This document shows, piece by piece, positions 42,680 to 51,241 of a stretch of DNA of 64,000 nt. Source of the DNA: JBDTVS01 sp040007095 (lineage in GTDB: Bacteria > Acidobacteriota > Vicinamibacteria > Vicinamibacterales > CAVVIG01); contig JBDTVS010000015.1 in the NCBI GenBank assembly GCA_040007095.1, positions 37,802-101,801 of the forward strand, written 5' to 3'. Within the stretch, counting starts at the first letter, position 1. Each line of letters begins with the position of its first letter. The position numbers and the translations under genes are program-made. The notes beneath the pieces were generated by a model that saw only the letters and a list, made by a program, of their open reading frames with translations, had not been told where the DNA came from and made no database searches.

Positions 42680-44121
42680 TCCGTCTCTTGCTTTCCGCGA
42701 TCATCTGCGTCGCCGCGGCGATGCCGGCGGCGGCGCAGCTGCCAGGTCAACCCGCCGCTCCGGCGGCTGAGCGCACCGCGCCGCCGTCACGGCCGTCATT
42801 GCCCCCTTCCATCACCCCGTTCCTCGGCGGCGTGCCGAGGGGCGAACTGACGAGGGAGCCCCTGGCACTCTCGATTTCTGATGCGATCAACCGGGCGCTC
42901 ACCAATAACCTGGGAGTGCTGCTGGCCGAGGAGGGCATCGACCACGCCCAAGGCGCAAGATGGCGTGCCTTGAGCGAGCTCAAGCCCAACATCAACGGTC
43001 ATGTGACGGAAGCACGCCAGGTCGTGAACCTGGCGGCGTTCGGCTTTCCGTTGCCGGCCGGCATCCCGGCGATCGTCGGCCCGTTCAACACCTTCGACGC
43101 ACGCGTGTCACTGTCGCAGGCCGTCCTGGACTTCAAGGCGTTGAACGACTCGCGCGCGGAAACGCACAATCTGAACGCCGCCCGCCACGACTACCGGAGC
43201 GCCCGCGACCTGGTGGTCCTCGTCGCGACCGTTTCGTACGCCCAGGCGCTGGCCTCGTCGGCGCGCGTGGACGCAGCACAGGCGCAGGTCGAGACCGCGC
43301 GGGCGCTGTTCGACCAGGCCACGGACCTGAAACAAAGCGGGATCGTGGCGGGCATCGACGTACTCCGGGCCGAAGTGCAGCTCGGCACCGAACGCCAGCG
43401 CGCCACGGCCGCGCGCAATGAACTCGAAAAGGCCAAGCTACAGCTGGCCCGGCTCATCGGTCTGCCGCTCGGACAGTCCTTTACGCTGGCGACCGAGCTT
43501 GCGCCGGTGAACATCCCGGAGATGACGATGGACCAGGCGCTCGAACGCGCCTACAGAACACGCCCCGACTACCTGGCCGCGCTCGAACGCATCAAAGCCG
43601 CCGAGGCGTCGCGGGAGGCAGCGATCGGCGAAACCAAGCCCTCCGTGCGCGTCAACGCAAACTACGGGGATCTCGGCCTGTCGATACCCGACAGCCATTA
43701 CACCTACGCAGTCGCCGGTACTCTCGACATCCCCATCTTCCAGGGCGGACGAGCGAAGGGCCGCAGGCTCGAAGCGGAAACAGACCTGCGCCGGCGGCGC
43801 ACCGAGGCCGACGACTTGAAAGGGGCGATCTACTACGAAATCCGGACGGCGATGCTGGACCTGCAGACCGGCACCGAGCAGCTCGAGGTCGCGACCCGGG
43901 GACGAATGCTGGCCGCGAGCGAGCTGACGCAGGCGCGCGATCGATTCGCGGCCGGGGTCGCTGGTAACATTGAGGTCGTGCAGGCGCAGGCGGCGGTCAC
44001 ACTGGCCGACGACCAGTACATCTCGGCGTTGTTCACGACGAGCCTCGCGAAAGGTTCTCTGGTTCGCGCGGTCGGCATCGCGGAAGAAACCGCCCGGGAG
44101 ATTTTTGGAGGCCTTCGCTGA
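42667..44121 (+). CDS. TolC-family outer membrane efflux protein
   Basis: A 484-residue protein starting at a GTG, with a signal peptide (LRLLLSAIICVAAAMPAAAQ). It shows the two long helical hairpins of TolC proteins: LSISDAINRALTNNLGVLLA and later RRRRTEADDLKGAIYYEIRT, with ARDRFAAGVAGNIEVVQAQ near the end. It should form the outer membrane channel for the adaptor and transporter encoded next. Its stop overlaps the ATG of the adaptor gene. Confidence 0.9.
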   Translation: MRPTLRLLLSAIICVAAAMPAAAQLPGQPAAPAAERTAPPSRPSLPPSITPFLGGVPRGELTREPLALSISDAINRALTNNLGVLLAEEGIDHAQGARWRALSELKPNINGHVTEARQVVNLAAFGFPLPAGIPAIVGPFNTFDARVSLSQAVLDFKALNDSRAETHNLNAARHDYRSARDLVVLVATVSYAQALASSARVDAAQAQVETARALFDQATDLKQSGIVAGIDVLRAEVQLGTERQRATAARNELEKAKLQLARLIGLPLGQSFTLATELAPVNIPEMTMDQALERAYRTRPDYLAALERIKAAEASREAAIGETKPSVRVNANYGDLGLSIPDSHYTYAVAGTLDIPIFQGGRAKGRRLEAETDLRRRRTEADDLKGAIYYEIRTAMLDLQTGTEQLEVATRGRMLAASELTQARDRFAAGVAGNIEVVQAQAAVTLADDQYISALFTTSLAKGSLVRAVGIAEETAREIFGGLR

Positions 44122-45356
44122 TGCCCGATCAACCTCATTCGCCGTCATTTGCCAGCCAGGGTCGGGTGCGCATCGCGCTCGGCGTTCTTATCATCGCGGT
44201 CATTGCCGTTGGCGCGTGGTTCTATCTGACGGCCGCCCGAGAGTCGACCGACGATGCCCAGGTCGACGCGCACGTCACGCCGATCGCGTCCCGAGTGGGC
44301 GGCACAATCCAAGCCCTGCCGATCGCGGACAACCAGCATGTCGAAGCGGGCACGGTGCTGGTCCAGCTCGACCCGCGCGACTACGAAATCGCCGTCGCCA
44401 AGGCGCGCGCGGAACTGTTGGACGCTGAAGCCTCGGCACGCGCCGCCCAGAGCACCGTGCCCGTCACGTCGGCCACCACGACCGGCACCCTGTCCACGGC
44501 GCAGGGGTCGGTCGAACAATCCCAGGCGGGCATCGACCAGGCACAGAAGGAGCTCGAGCAGGCGCGGGCGCGCCTCGTCACGGCGAAGTCGCGGGTACGG
44601 GAAGTTGAAGCCAACGCCACGAAAACCGCACGCGATGTCGAGCGGCTGCGCGGTCTGCTGGCCAAGGACGAAGTGGCGCAGCAGCAGTTCGACGCCGCCG
44701 TCGCCGCCGCCGATGTGCAGCGCGCGGCCGTCGACACGGCAAAATCCCAGATTACAGAGGCGGAGGCCGGGATCCAGGTCGCGGAGGGAAAGCTCATGGG
44801 TGCGCGCGCCGGAGAACAGCAGGCCCGGGCGGGTCTCAAGAGCGCCCAATCCGGACCGGAGCAGGTCGCCGCGATGCGTGCTCGGGCGGCGTCTGCGGAA
44901 GCGCGAGCGCAGCAGGCCAAAGCATCGCTCGATCAGGCGGAAATGAACCTCCAGTACACCGTGATCAAAGCGCCGGTCAAAGGAACAATCAGCCGTAAGA
45001 CCGCGGAGCTCGGACAGGTCATTCAACCGGGCCAGCCGCTCATGGCGCTGATCCCGCTCGATACCGTCTGGGTGACGGCAAACTTCAAAGAAACCCAGCT
45101 GCGCGCGATGCGTCCAGGACAAAGGGTGACCATTACGGTGGACGCCTACGGCGGACGCGAATATTCGGGTCACATCGACAGCCTCTCCGCCGCCACCGGA
45201 GCACGCTTCAGCTTGCTGCCACCGGAAAACGCGACCGGGAACTACGTCAAGGTTGTGCAGCGTGTGCCGGTCAAGATCGTGCTCGAATCTGGCCAGGACT
45301 CTGAAAACGTCCTCCGTCCCGGCATGTCGGTGGCGGCGACGGTGTACACCAAATAG
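44121..45356 (+). CDS. HlyD/EmrA-family membrane fusion (adaptor) protein
   Basis: A 411-residue adaptor with one N-terminal membrane helix (ALGVLIIAVIAVGAWFYL). A biotinyl-lipoyl half (VDAHVTPIASRVGGTIQALP) is followed by long Ala/Glu/Gln-rich coiled coils at about 95-280 and the second lipoyl half (VIKAPVKGTISRKTAELGQV), then a beta-barrel (GQRVTITVDAYGGREYSGHI). It connects the inner membrane pump to TolC. It overlaps the tolC-like gene by one base. Confidence 0.92.
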   Translation: MPDQPHSPSFASQGRVRIALGVLIIAVIAVGAWFYLTAARESTDDAQVDAHVTPIASRVGGTIQALPIADNQHVEAGTVLVQLDPRDYEIAVAKARAELLDAEASARAAQSTVPVTSATTTGTLSTAQGSVEQSQAGIDQAQKELEQARARLVTAKSRVREVEANATKTARDVERLRGLLAKDEVAQQQFDAAVAAADVQRAAVDTAKSQITEAEAGIQVAEGKLMGARAGEQQARAGLKSAQSGPEQVAAMRARAASAEARAQQAKASLDQAEMNLQYTVIKAPVKGTISRKTAELGQVIQPGQPLMALIPLDTVWVTANFKETQLRAMRPGQRVTITVDAYGGREYSGHIDSLSAATGARFSLLPPENATGNYVKVVQRVPVKIVLESGQDSENVLRPGMSVAATVYTK

Positions 45357-45560
45357 TGGCGTCCCGCGTCTGCGGATTCGGCTGGCCGTCAAGAGCGTGG
45401 GAAACAGTACCGTTAAAACGCCGATACCGCGGAGAAGCACTCCAAAGAAAGGCGCCGAGCGTGTTGATGACGGTGAGCGGGCGGCCACCTCGACGGTCGC
45501 CGGCTCGAGTGAGCCCGAACGCCGGTCCCGTTGAGCGTGGCGGCCCCGGTGGTTCAACCG

Positions 45561-47111
45561 ATGTCTGAGCAGAAGACCGTCAACCCGTGGATCATCGCGA
45601 TTGCCGTGATGTTTGCGACCTTCATGGAGGTCCTCGACACCACGGTCGTCAACGTGTCGCTGCCCCATATCGCCGGCAGCCTGTCGTCGACGATCGATGA
45701 AGCCACCTGGGCGCTGACGTCGTACCTGGTGGCCAACGCGATCATCCTCCCGATGACCGGTTGGCTCGCGAGCCGGTTCGGGCGCAAGAACCTGCTCCTG
45801 TTGTCGGTATCGGGTTTCACCGTGTCCTCGATGCTGTGCGGCCTCGCGCCCAACCTGCCGATGCTGATCCTGTTTCGCTGCCTCCAGGGCGCCACCGGCG
45901 GCGCGATGCAGCCGCTCTCGCAGGCGGTGCTGCTCGAGGCGTTCCCGCCGCAGGATCGCGGCAAAGCGATGGGCTTCTGGGGCCTCGGCATCGTCGTCGC
46001 GCCGATTTTCGGGCCGGTGCTGGGCGGCTGGCTGACCGACAACTACAGCTGGCGCTGGGTGTTCTACATCAACATTCCGGTCGGCATCACCTCGCTCATC
46101 ATGACGAAGATGTTCATCTTCGATCCGCCGTACATCAGGCAGGAGGCGCGCCGGATCGACTACTGGGGCATCGGCATGCTCGCGGTCGGCATCGGCGCGC
46201 TGCAGTTCGTGCTCGACAAGGGGCAAGAGGACGACTGGTTCTCATCACGCTTCATTACGTCGCTCGCGATTCTGAGCGCGGTGACGCTGGTGTGGCTCGT
46301 CATCCACGAGCTCAGGGCCGAGGATCCGGTCGTCGACTTGCGGGTGTTCAAGGAACGAAGCTACGCCGTCGGGGTGTTTCTGATGACGGTGATGGGCTTC
46401 GTCCTGTACGGGAGCCTGGTGCTCCTGCCCATCATGCTGCAGACGCTGCTCGGCTATCCGCCGATGCTCGCCGGCATTGCGATGGCGCCGCGCGGTATCG
46501 GATCGTTCATCTTCATGCCGCTGACCGGTCTCATGACCGGAATGTTCGATCCGCGCAAGCTGCTGGCGATTGGATTCCTCGTCGGCGGGATCACGCTGCT
46601 CTGGCTGTCCCAGCTGAGCCTGCAGGCCGGATACTGGGACATCTTCTGGCCGCAGATGATCCAGGGCGCCTCCCTGTCTTTGCTCTTCGTCCCGTTGACG
46701 ACGGCCGCCATGGCGTCGATCTCGCGCGAGAAAATGGGCAACGCCACCAGCCTGTTCAACCTGATGCGCAACATCGGCGGCAGCATCGGCATCGCGGTGA
46801 CCGGCACGATGCTGGTGCGCCAGCAGCAGGCAGTGACGACGCTGCTCGGATCGCACGTGACGGCCTACGACGCAGTCAGCCAATCGATGTTCGCGCAGAC
46901 CCGCGCCGGGTTCATCGCCAGCGGAGCCGATCCCGTCACGGCGACCAACCGCACGTATGCCGCGCTCTTCGGCACCGTCTGGCGTCAGGCCTCGATGGTG
47001 TCGTTCGTGACTATCTTTCAACTGCTGGGGCTGGTGTTCATCGCGCTGATTCCGCTCGTGCTGATCATGAAACGACCGGCACATCAGGGTCCCCCGCCGC
47101 CGATGCATTGA
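45561..47111 (+). CDS. EmrB/QacA-type DHA2 family drug exporter
   Basis: A 516-residue transporter with about 14 membrane segments. DHA2 marks are ATFMEVLDTTVVNVSLPHIA, SRFGRKNLLLLSVSGF and the motif C region GLGIVVAPIFGPVLGGWL. It exports drugs or other amphipathic compounds using the proton gradient, with the adaptor and TolC-like protein. The ATG at 45561 is preferred; a TTG at 45531 and a GTG at 45537 are in frame. About 200 nt without a recognised feature separates it from the adaptor gene, more than within the rest of the operon. No dedicated regulator gene is adjacent. Confidence 0.92.
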   Translation: MSEQKTVNPWIIAIAVMFATFMEVLDTTVVNVSLPHIAGSLSSTIDEATWALTSYLVANAIILPMTGWLASRFGRKNLLLLSVSGFTVSSMLCGLAPNLPMLILFRCLQGATGGAMQPLSQAVLLEAFPPQDRGKAMGFWGLGIVVAPIFGPVLGGWLTDNYSWRWVFYINIPVGITSLIMTKMFIFDPPYIRQEARRIDYWGIGMLAVGIGALQFVLDKGQEDDWFSSRFITSLAILSAVTLVWLVIHELRAEDPVVDLRVFKERSYAVGVFLMTVMGFVLYGSLVLLPIMLQTLLGYPPMLAGIAMAPRGIGSFIFMPLTGLMTGMFDPRKLLAIGFLVGGITLLWLSQLSLQAGYWDIFWPQMIQGASLSLLFVPLTTAAMASISREKMGNATSLFNLMRNIGGSIGIAVTGTMLVRQQQAVTTLLGSHVTAYDAVSQSMFAQTRAGFIASGADPVTATNRTYAALFGTVWRQASMVSFVTIFQLLGLVFIALIPLVLIMKRPAHQGPPPPMH

Positions 47112-47142
47112 ACCGCGAACCATTGCTGGTACACTGCCCCCC

Positions 47143-48240
47143 ATGCGGATGTGGGTGATCGCTCTACTGGGTGTCATCGCCGTGGCCACTCCGCAGATTC
47201 GCGCCACTCAAGACTCCCGCCCCTCATTCTCCGAGTTCCTGGCCGGCATCCGCACGGAAGCGCTCGCGCGAGGCATCCGCCAGGACATCCTCGATGAGGC
47301 GCTCGCGAAGATCGACGAGCCGCTGCCAGTCGTGATCGAGCGCGATCGTTCCCAGGCCGAGACGGTGCTCTCGCTCGAGGCGTATCTGACTCGCCGCCTG
47401 ACGCCGGCGCTCGTGAAATCGGGCCGCCAGTCGTTGGCCAAGCACCGCGTGCTGCTCGACGAGGTCGCCGCCCGTTACGGTGTTCCGCCGGAAGTCATCG
47501 TCGGGATCTGGGGCTTCGAGTCGAACTTCGGCGGCTTCAGCGGAGTACGGCCCACGGTCGCCGCGCTGGCGACGCTGGCGTGGGACCCGCGGCGATCCAC
47601 GCTCTTTCGCAACGAGCTATTCGCGGCACTCGAGATTCTCAACCGCGGCGATATCGACATTGCGCGCATGCGCGGCTCGTGGGCCGGGGCGATGGGACAG
47701 TTGCAGTTCATGCCGTCGAGCTATCTCAAGTTCGCCGAAGACTACGACGGCGACGGTCGGCGCGACATCTGGTCGTCGCCTCCCGACATCTTTGCGTCAG
47801 TCGGCAACTACCTGAAAGGCGCCGGGTGGATCGCCGGCCAGCCCTGGGGGCGCGAGGTCGGCGTACCGCCCGAAGCCGCCGGGAAGATCGCGGGAACGGT
47901 CGCACGGCGCGCGGGCACCTGCCAGGCCACGCGCGACATGACCGTCACGCTGCCGATGGCCGAATGGCAGCGCATCGGCGTCCGCCTGCCCAATGGTCAG
48001 GCCCTGCCCGACGATGCCCCTGAGGCCGCGTTGGTCTCGGGCACCTCGCGACACTTTCTGGTCCATCACAACTACGACGCGCTTCTCGCCTACAACTGCG
48101 CCCATTCCTATGCCATCGGCGTTGGCCTGCTCTCGGCGCGCGTCAACGGTGACGACCCGCCGTCGGCGCCAAAAGCCGCCGCGCGAAGGAGCCGCAAGGC
48201 GCCCAAGAAAAAGCCGGTGGCCCGCGCGGCCCGCCGATAG
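47143..48240 (+). CDS. MltB-type lytic murein transglycosylase
   Basis: A 365-residue protein with a signal peptide (MRMWVIALLGVIAVATP). The catalytic Glu126 lies in GIWGFESNFGGFSG, and MRGSWAGAMGQLQFMPSSYL and DYDGDGRRDIW are classic for the MltB family. It cleaves peptidoglycan to 1,6-anhydro products in the periplasm. The C-terminal tail is unusually basic (Lys/Arg/Ala-rich, about 25 residues), possibly binding cell wall or DNA. The thioredoxin 2 gene follows after 22 nt. Confidence 0.9.
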   Translation: MRMWVIALLGVIAVATPQIRATQDSRPSFSEFLAGIRTEALARGIRQDILDEALAKIDEPLPVVIERDRSQAETVLSLEAYLTRRLTPALVKSGRQSLAKHRVLLDEVAARYGVPPEVIVGIWGFESNFGGFSGVRPTVAALATLAWDPRRSTLFRNELFAALEILNRGDIDIARMRGSWAGAMGQLQFMPSSYLKFAEDYDGDGRRDIWSSPPDIFASVGNYLKGAGWIAGQPWGREVGVPPEAAGKIAGTVARRAGTCQATRDMTVTLPMAEWQRIGVRLPNGQALPDDAPEAALVSGTSRHFLVHHNYDALLAYNCAHSYAIGVGLLSARVNGDDPPSAPKAAARRSRKAPKKKPVARAARR

Positions 48241-48262
48241 ACAAACCTCGTACAATCGGATC

Positions 48263-48736
48263 ATGGACACCGTCAACCTTGATCTTCAGGGAGTCATCGT
48301 GACCTGCCCGCAGTGCGGTCAGAAGAACCGGCTCGCGTACGAACAACTGGGCCACACCGTCCGCTGCCCGGCTTGCAAGACGCATCTCTCCTCGCCGGCC
48401 TCACCTGTCGAGGTCGCTTCCTCGGCGCACTTCGACGCGCTGATCGCCGCGACGTCGCTGCCGGTCGTCGTCGATTTCTGGGCACCATGGTGCGGCCCCT
48501 GCCGCATGGTCGCCCCCGAACTGGAGAAAGTGGCCGCGCGACAGGCCGGCAGGCTGCTGGTCGTCAAGGTCAACACCGACGAGTTGAGCGACCTCGGCCA
48601 GCGCTTCGGGATTCGGTCGATTCCAACGATGGCCGTGTTCGAGGGCGGACGCGAGGTCGGCCGGACGTCTGGCGCACGGCCCGCGAACGACATCGAGACG
48701 TTCGTCGAACAAGCGACTTCTAAAGTTAGAACTTAA
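48263..48736 (+). CDS. trxC: thioredoxin 2 (zinc-ribbon thioredoxin)
   Basis: A 157-residue protein. The N-terminus carries a zinc ribbon (CPQC at 15-18, CPAC at 35-38) and the thioredoxin domain the active site FWAPWCGPCRM (Cys77, Cys80), ending ETFVEQATSKVRT. It reduces disulfides in the cytoplasm, with the zinc site making it responsive to oxidants in known homologs. The last residues (SKVRT) and the stop are encoded by an arm of a dispersed repeat, so the C-terminus may have been altered by the repeat. Confidence 0.92.
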   Translation: MDTVNLDLQGVIVTCPQCGQKNRLAYEQLGHTVRCPACKTHLSSPASPVEVASSAHFDALIAATSLPVVVDFWAPWCGPCRMVAPELEKVAARQAGRLLVVKVNTDELSDLGQRFGIRSIPTMAVFEGGREVGRTSGARPANDIETFVEQATSKVRT

Positions 48737-48895
48737 GACTTAAAAGTAGAGCAACACGTTTCAACGCAGAGCTCGCTGAGGCTCCGGAGAATCTCTGAGT
48801 CGCTCAGCGGCCAGCGGCGATCTCTGCGTTGACCGTCGTTACGCCAGAATCACGTTCTCAGTCCTTCTAAGTTTTGAGTTCTAAGTTCTAAGTGC
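48716..48895. repeat. composite inverted repeat between trxC and hemQ
   Basis: Outer arms (TCTAAAGTTAGAACTTAAG on the left, TCTAAGTTCTAAG on the right, preceded by AGTCCTTCTAAG) belong to the same family as 9968-10086. Inside lies a second inverted repeat: CAACGCAGAG (48762-48771) with CTCTGCGTTG (48822-48831), and GCTGAG with CTCAGC. The arms contain the last codons and stops of both convergent genes. Confidence 0.72.
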
Positions 48896-49558
48896 GCTCT
48901 GCCAGACGGCCCGGCCGATGAAGAACGGGCCGAGACGCTCCAGATACAAAGACGTCTGTTGCGTTTTCCGCATGGCCTGCACGATGGCCGAGAGCGGATA
49001 GAGATCCTTGCCGATGAGGCCGATGACGAAGTCGTTGTCGCCCTTGTCGAGGCCGTGGCAGGCGAGACGGACATCGTGCGCCAGATCGGCGGCGCCAAAC
49101 GACATCCCGATGGCGCCGTGTTCGGCGAGAATCACGCGCTGTTCCTCCGGCGGCAGTTGGGCGAATCTTCCGCTTCGTCGCAAGGGGTACCACACCGACC
49201 AGCGCCAGTCCGGATTGAGCACCGTCCGCCGGGGGCGGTGCAGGAGCACGTCGATCAGGTCCGGCTCGTACCCGATCGAGTAGGTCCGGCCCATCATCGT
49301 GTACTCCGGCTTCTGAGTCAGCGCGACGAACGGACCGTGATTCAAGAGCGGGCGAACGCGATCGATGAAGTGCTCGGGATTTTCGCTGAACGTCAGGAGC
49401 GCCACACCTCGTGGATCGTTCACGTCCTGATACAGGACGCCATCGATGCCGCCGCGCTCCAGCGCGTCGACCAACGGCGCCGGCTCCACGCAGCCGCCGA
49501 ATGCGAGCAATTGCATGAACAGCCGCGTGTCGGCGCGCTGCGGCTGGCCGGCTTTCAT
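48881..49558 (-). CDS. hemQ: HemQ, coproheme decarboxylase (chlorite dismutase family)
   Basis: About 225 residues from the ATG at 49558. Family segments are RLFMQLLAFGG, DVNDPRGVALLTFSENPEHF, YEPDLIDVLLHRPRRT, the WYPLRRSG loop that holds the redox Tyr in Gram-positive HemQ, and ACHGLDKGDNDFVIGLIGKD, which includes the proximal His. It makes haem b from coproheme in the coproporphyrin-dependent pathway. AGAAGGG lies 5 nt before the ATG at 49558; a longer version from 49621 is possible. The last residues (SALRT) are encoded by a repeat arm. Confidence 0.88.
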   Translation of the reverse strand: MKAGQPQRADTRLFMQLLAFGGCVEPAPLVDALERGGIDGVLYQDVNDPRGVALLTFSENPEHFIDRVRPLLNHGPFVALTQKPEYTMMGRTYSIGYEPDLIDVLLHRPRRTVLNPDWRWSVWYPLRRSGRFAQLPPEEQRVILAEHGAIGMSFGAADLAHDVRLACHGLDKGDNDFVIGLIGKDLYPLSAIVQAMRKTQQTSLYLERLGPFFIGRAVWQSALRT

Positions 49559-49966
49559 TCCGCCCTTCTCGCTGATATCCGGGGGCTCGGGACCGCGACG
49601 CGTCTCAGTCGGCTGTGACATGGTCACTGAGTATAGTCCGCCCGAAAAACCATGGCGACGTCCAGGATTCGTTGGTCGCGGATCAGTTTCACGTCAACCA
49701 CCACGCCACACCGCGCAAGAACCAGAGTGTTTTCTCGGTGATCTCGGTGATCTCCGTGGTGAACCTCATCAAGCCGTTGAAGGGGACCCACTCCCCGCGA
49801 GCCGATGGACTGGCGAAACGCCGCGGTTTTCGATAGGATCTCGTCTCCCGGAGCCGGTCGCGCGAGTGACCGCGCCCGTTCCAGGCACCTTTACGCGGCA
49901 CAGCGGCGGGTTCGCCGACGCGCGCGCGAGGGTCGAGACGCTCACATACGTACGGAGAATCCGCGA
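49559..49966. other. 408-bp intergenic region with a repeat
   Basis: It lies between the leftward hemQ and the rightward ferredoxin gene. About 49690-49790 is taken by the TTEITE-type repeat. The rest shows no convincing open frame; GGAG lies about 10 nt before the ferredoxin ATG. If hemQ starts at 49621 the region is 63 nt shorter. Confidence 0.4.
49690..49790. repeat. dispersed repeat (TTEITE-type), copy 2
   Basis: Contains CAAGAACCAGAGTGTTTTCT, then CTCGGTGATCTCGGTGATCT and CCGTGGTGAACC, ending CCGTTGAA. It aligns with 30885-31040 across about 60 nt. It lies in the divergent hemQ-ferredoxin region. Confidence 0.65.
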
Positions 49967-50341
49967 ATGCCATTCATCATCACCGACCCGTGCATTGAAA
50001 CGAAAGATACCGCCTGCGTTGACGTCTGCCCGGTGGACTGCATCCATCCGCGCAAGGACGAGCCCGAGTTCGCCGAGATGACGATGCTGTACATCCACCC
50101 CGAGGAGTGCATCGACTGTGGGGCGTGCGTGCCGGCGTGCCCGGTCGCGGCCATCTACGAGAGCATCGATGCCACGCCCGCCCATCAGGCGGATCTCATC
50201 GAGGCCAACGCGATCTACCGCAACGGCGACGCCGACCTCATGGCGCAGGCGGAAGCGATCGTCCAGCAGCATGTCGCGGCGCATCCCGACATCATGGCCG
50301 TGCCCGCGGCCGAGCGGCAGGCCGCGCACGCACGGTTCTAG
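49967..50341 (+). CDS. seven-iron type ferredoxin
   Basis: A 124-residue ferredoxin. The N-terminus (MPFIITDPCIETKDTACVDV) and the cysteines at 9, 17, 21 and 25 with CIDCGACVPACPV (48, 51, 54, 58) match bacterial FdxA-type proteins with one 3Fe-4S and one 4Fe-4S cluster. About 60 residues follow the clusters (QADLIEANAIYRNGDADLMA), a helical tail. It carries electrons in the cytoplasm. The ATG has GGAG upstream. Confidence 0.92.
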   Translation: MPFIITDPCIETKDTACVDVCPVDCIHPRKDEPEFAEMTMLYIHPEECIDCGACVPACPVAAIYESIDATPAHQADLIEANAIYRNGDADLMAQAEAIVQQHVAAHPDIMAVPAAERQAAHARF

Positions 50342-50445
50342 CGGCAGATCGCGTTTGCACCGTGTTCGTTCGCGGAACTTCGCGAACGACAGTACCGCAC
50401 GCCGGCTCAGACCGCAGACGGTGAAAAAATGGCAGTCTGTCTGCC

Positions 50446-51204
50446 ATGAAGATTGCCACCTGGAACGTCAACGGGATCCGGGCGCGCGAGGGCCAGGTCC
50501 ACGAGTGGATCGAGCGCGAGCGTCCGGATGTGGTGTGCCTGCAGGAGCTGAAAGCGGCTCCCGACGACATTCCCCTGACCCTCGTCGAGCTCGAGGGCTA
50601 CTGGTGCCACTGGCACGGCAACAAGGGATACTCGGGTGTGGGCCTCCATGTCCGCCGCGATCTGGCGCCAGCGCGGCCCCCGCCGGTTCACCCTCCTTTC
50701 GATTTCGAGACTCGGATTGTCACCGTCGATCTGACGAGTGACGCCGGCCCGGTCACCATCGCCTCGATTTATGCACCAAACGGCGGCAAGGACTTCGTCG
50801 CCAAGATGCGTTTTCTCGAGGCGATGGACGCCTACGCCGCCGCCCTGCAGGCGGCCGGCCGGCTGCTCGTATTCTGCGGCGATTTGAACGTCGCCCGCAC
50901 CGACCTCGACGTCCATCCCAAGGAGCGCAAGCCGCGCGCGATCGGCCAGCTGCCGGAGGAGCGCGCGTTGCTCGAACGCATCATCGCCAGAGGACTCGTG
51001 GACGTCGGCCGCGCCCTGGACCCGGCCAACGACGGCCTGTTCACCTGGTGGGCGCCGTGGCGAAGCCTGCGACAGCGCAACATCGGCTGGCGCCTCGACT
51101 ACGTGCTCGCGAGCGCCGCCCTGGCCGAGCGCGCCATCTCGTGCCCGGTGCAAAAGGACGTCGGCACGAGCGATCACGCACCGGTGATGGCCACCTTCGG
51201 CTGA
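50446..51204 (+). CDS. xthA: exodeoxyribonuclease III (AP endonuclease)
   Basis: A 252-residue protein of the usual length. Motifs are MKIATWNVNGIRAREG, VVCLQELKA (catalytic Glu), YAPNGG, CGDLNVARTDLDVH and the C-terminal GTSDHAPVMATFG with the catalytic Asp-His. It cuts at abasic sites and removes 3' blocks in base excision repair. It sits 37 nt before peptidase T on the same strand. Confidence 0.95.
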   Translation: MKIATWNVNGIRAREGQVHEWIERERPDVVCLQELKAAPDDIPLTLVELEGYWCHWHGNKGYSGVGLHVRRDLAPARPPPVHPPFDFETRIVTVDLTSDAGPVTIASIYAPNGGKDFVAKMRFLEAMDAYAAALQAAGRLLVFCGDLNVARTDLDVHPKERKPRAIGQLPEERALLERIIARGLVDVGRALDPANDGLFTWWAPWRSLRQRNIGWRLDYVLASAALAERAISCPVQKDVGTSDHAPVMATFG

Positions 51205-51241
51205 ACGATCCCGGCACTGCCGATTTTCGAATGCTTTGCCC

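Noticed and set aside
45357..45560. Small frame between the adaptor and transporter genes
   Set aside because: About 70 residues, Arg/Pro/Ser-rich, no ribosome binding site and no recognisable similarity; treated as untranslated spacer.
44145..46226. Open frame of about 690 codons on the minus strand, opposite the adaptor and transporter genes
   Set aside because: It spans two real genes and the gap between them, is Arg/His-rich and shows no family features.
49689..49836. Short frames reading TTEITEITEK or SVISVISVVN
   Set aside because: These come from a dispersed repeat and are a known kind of spurious protein.
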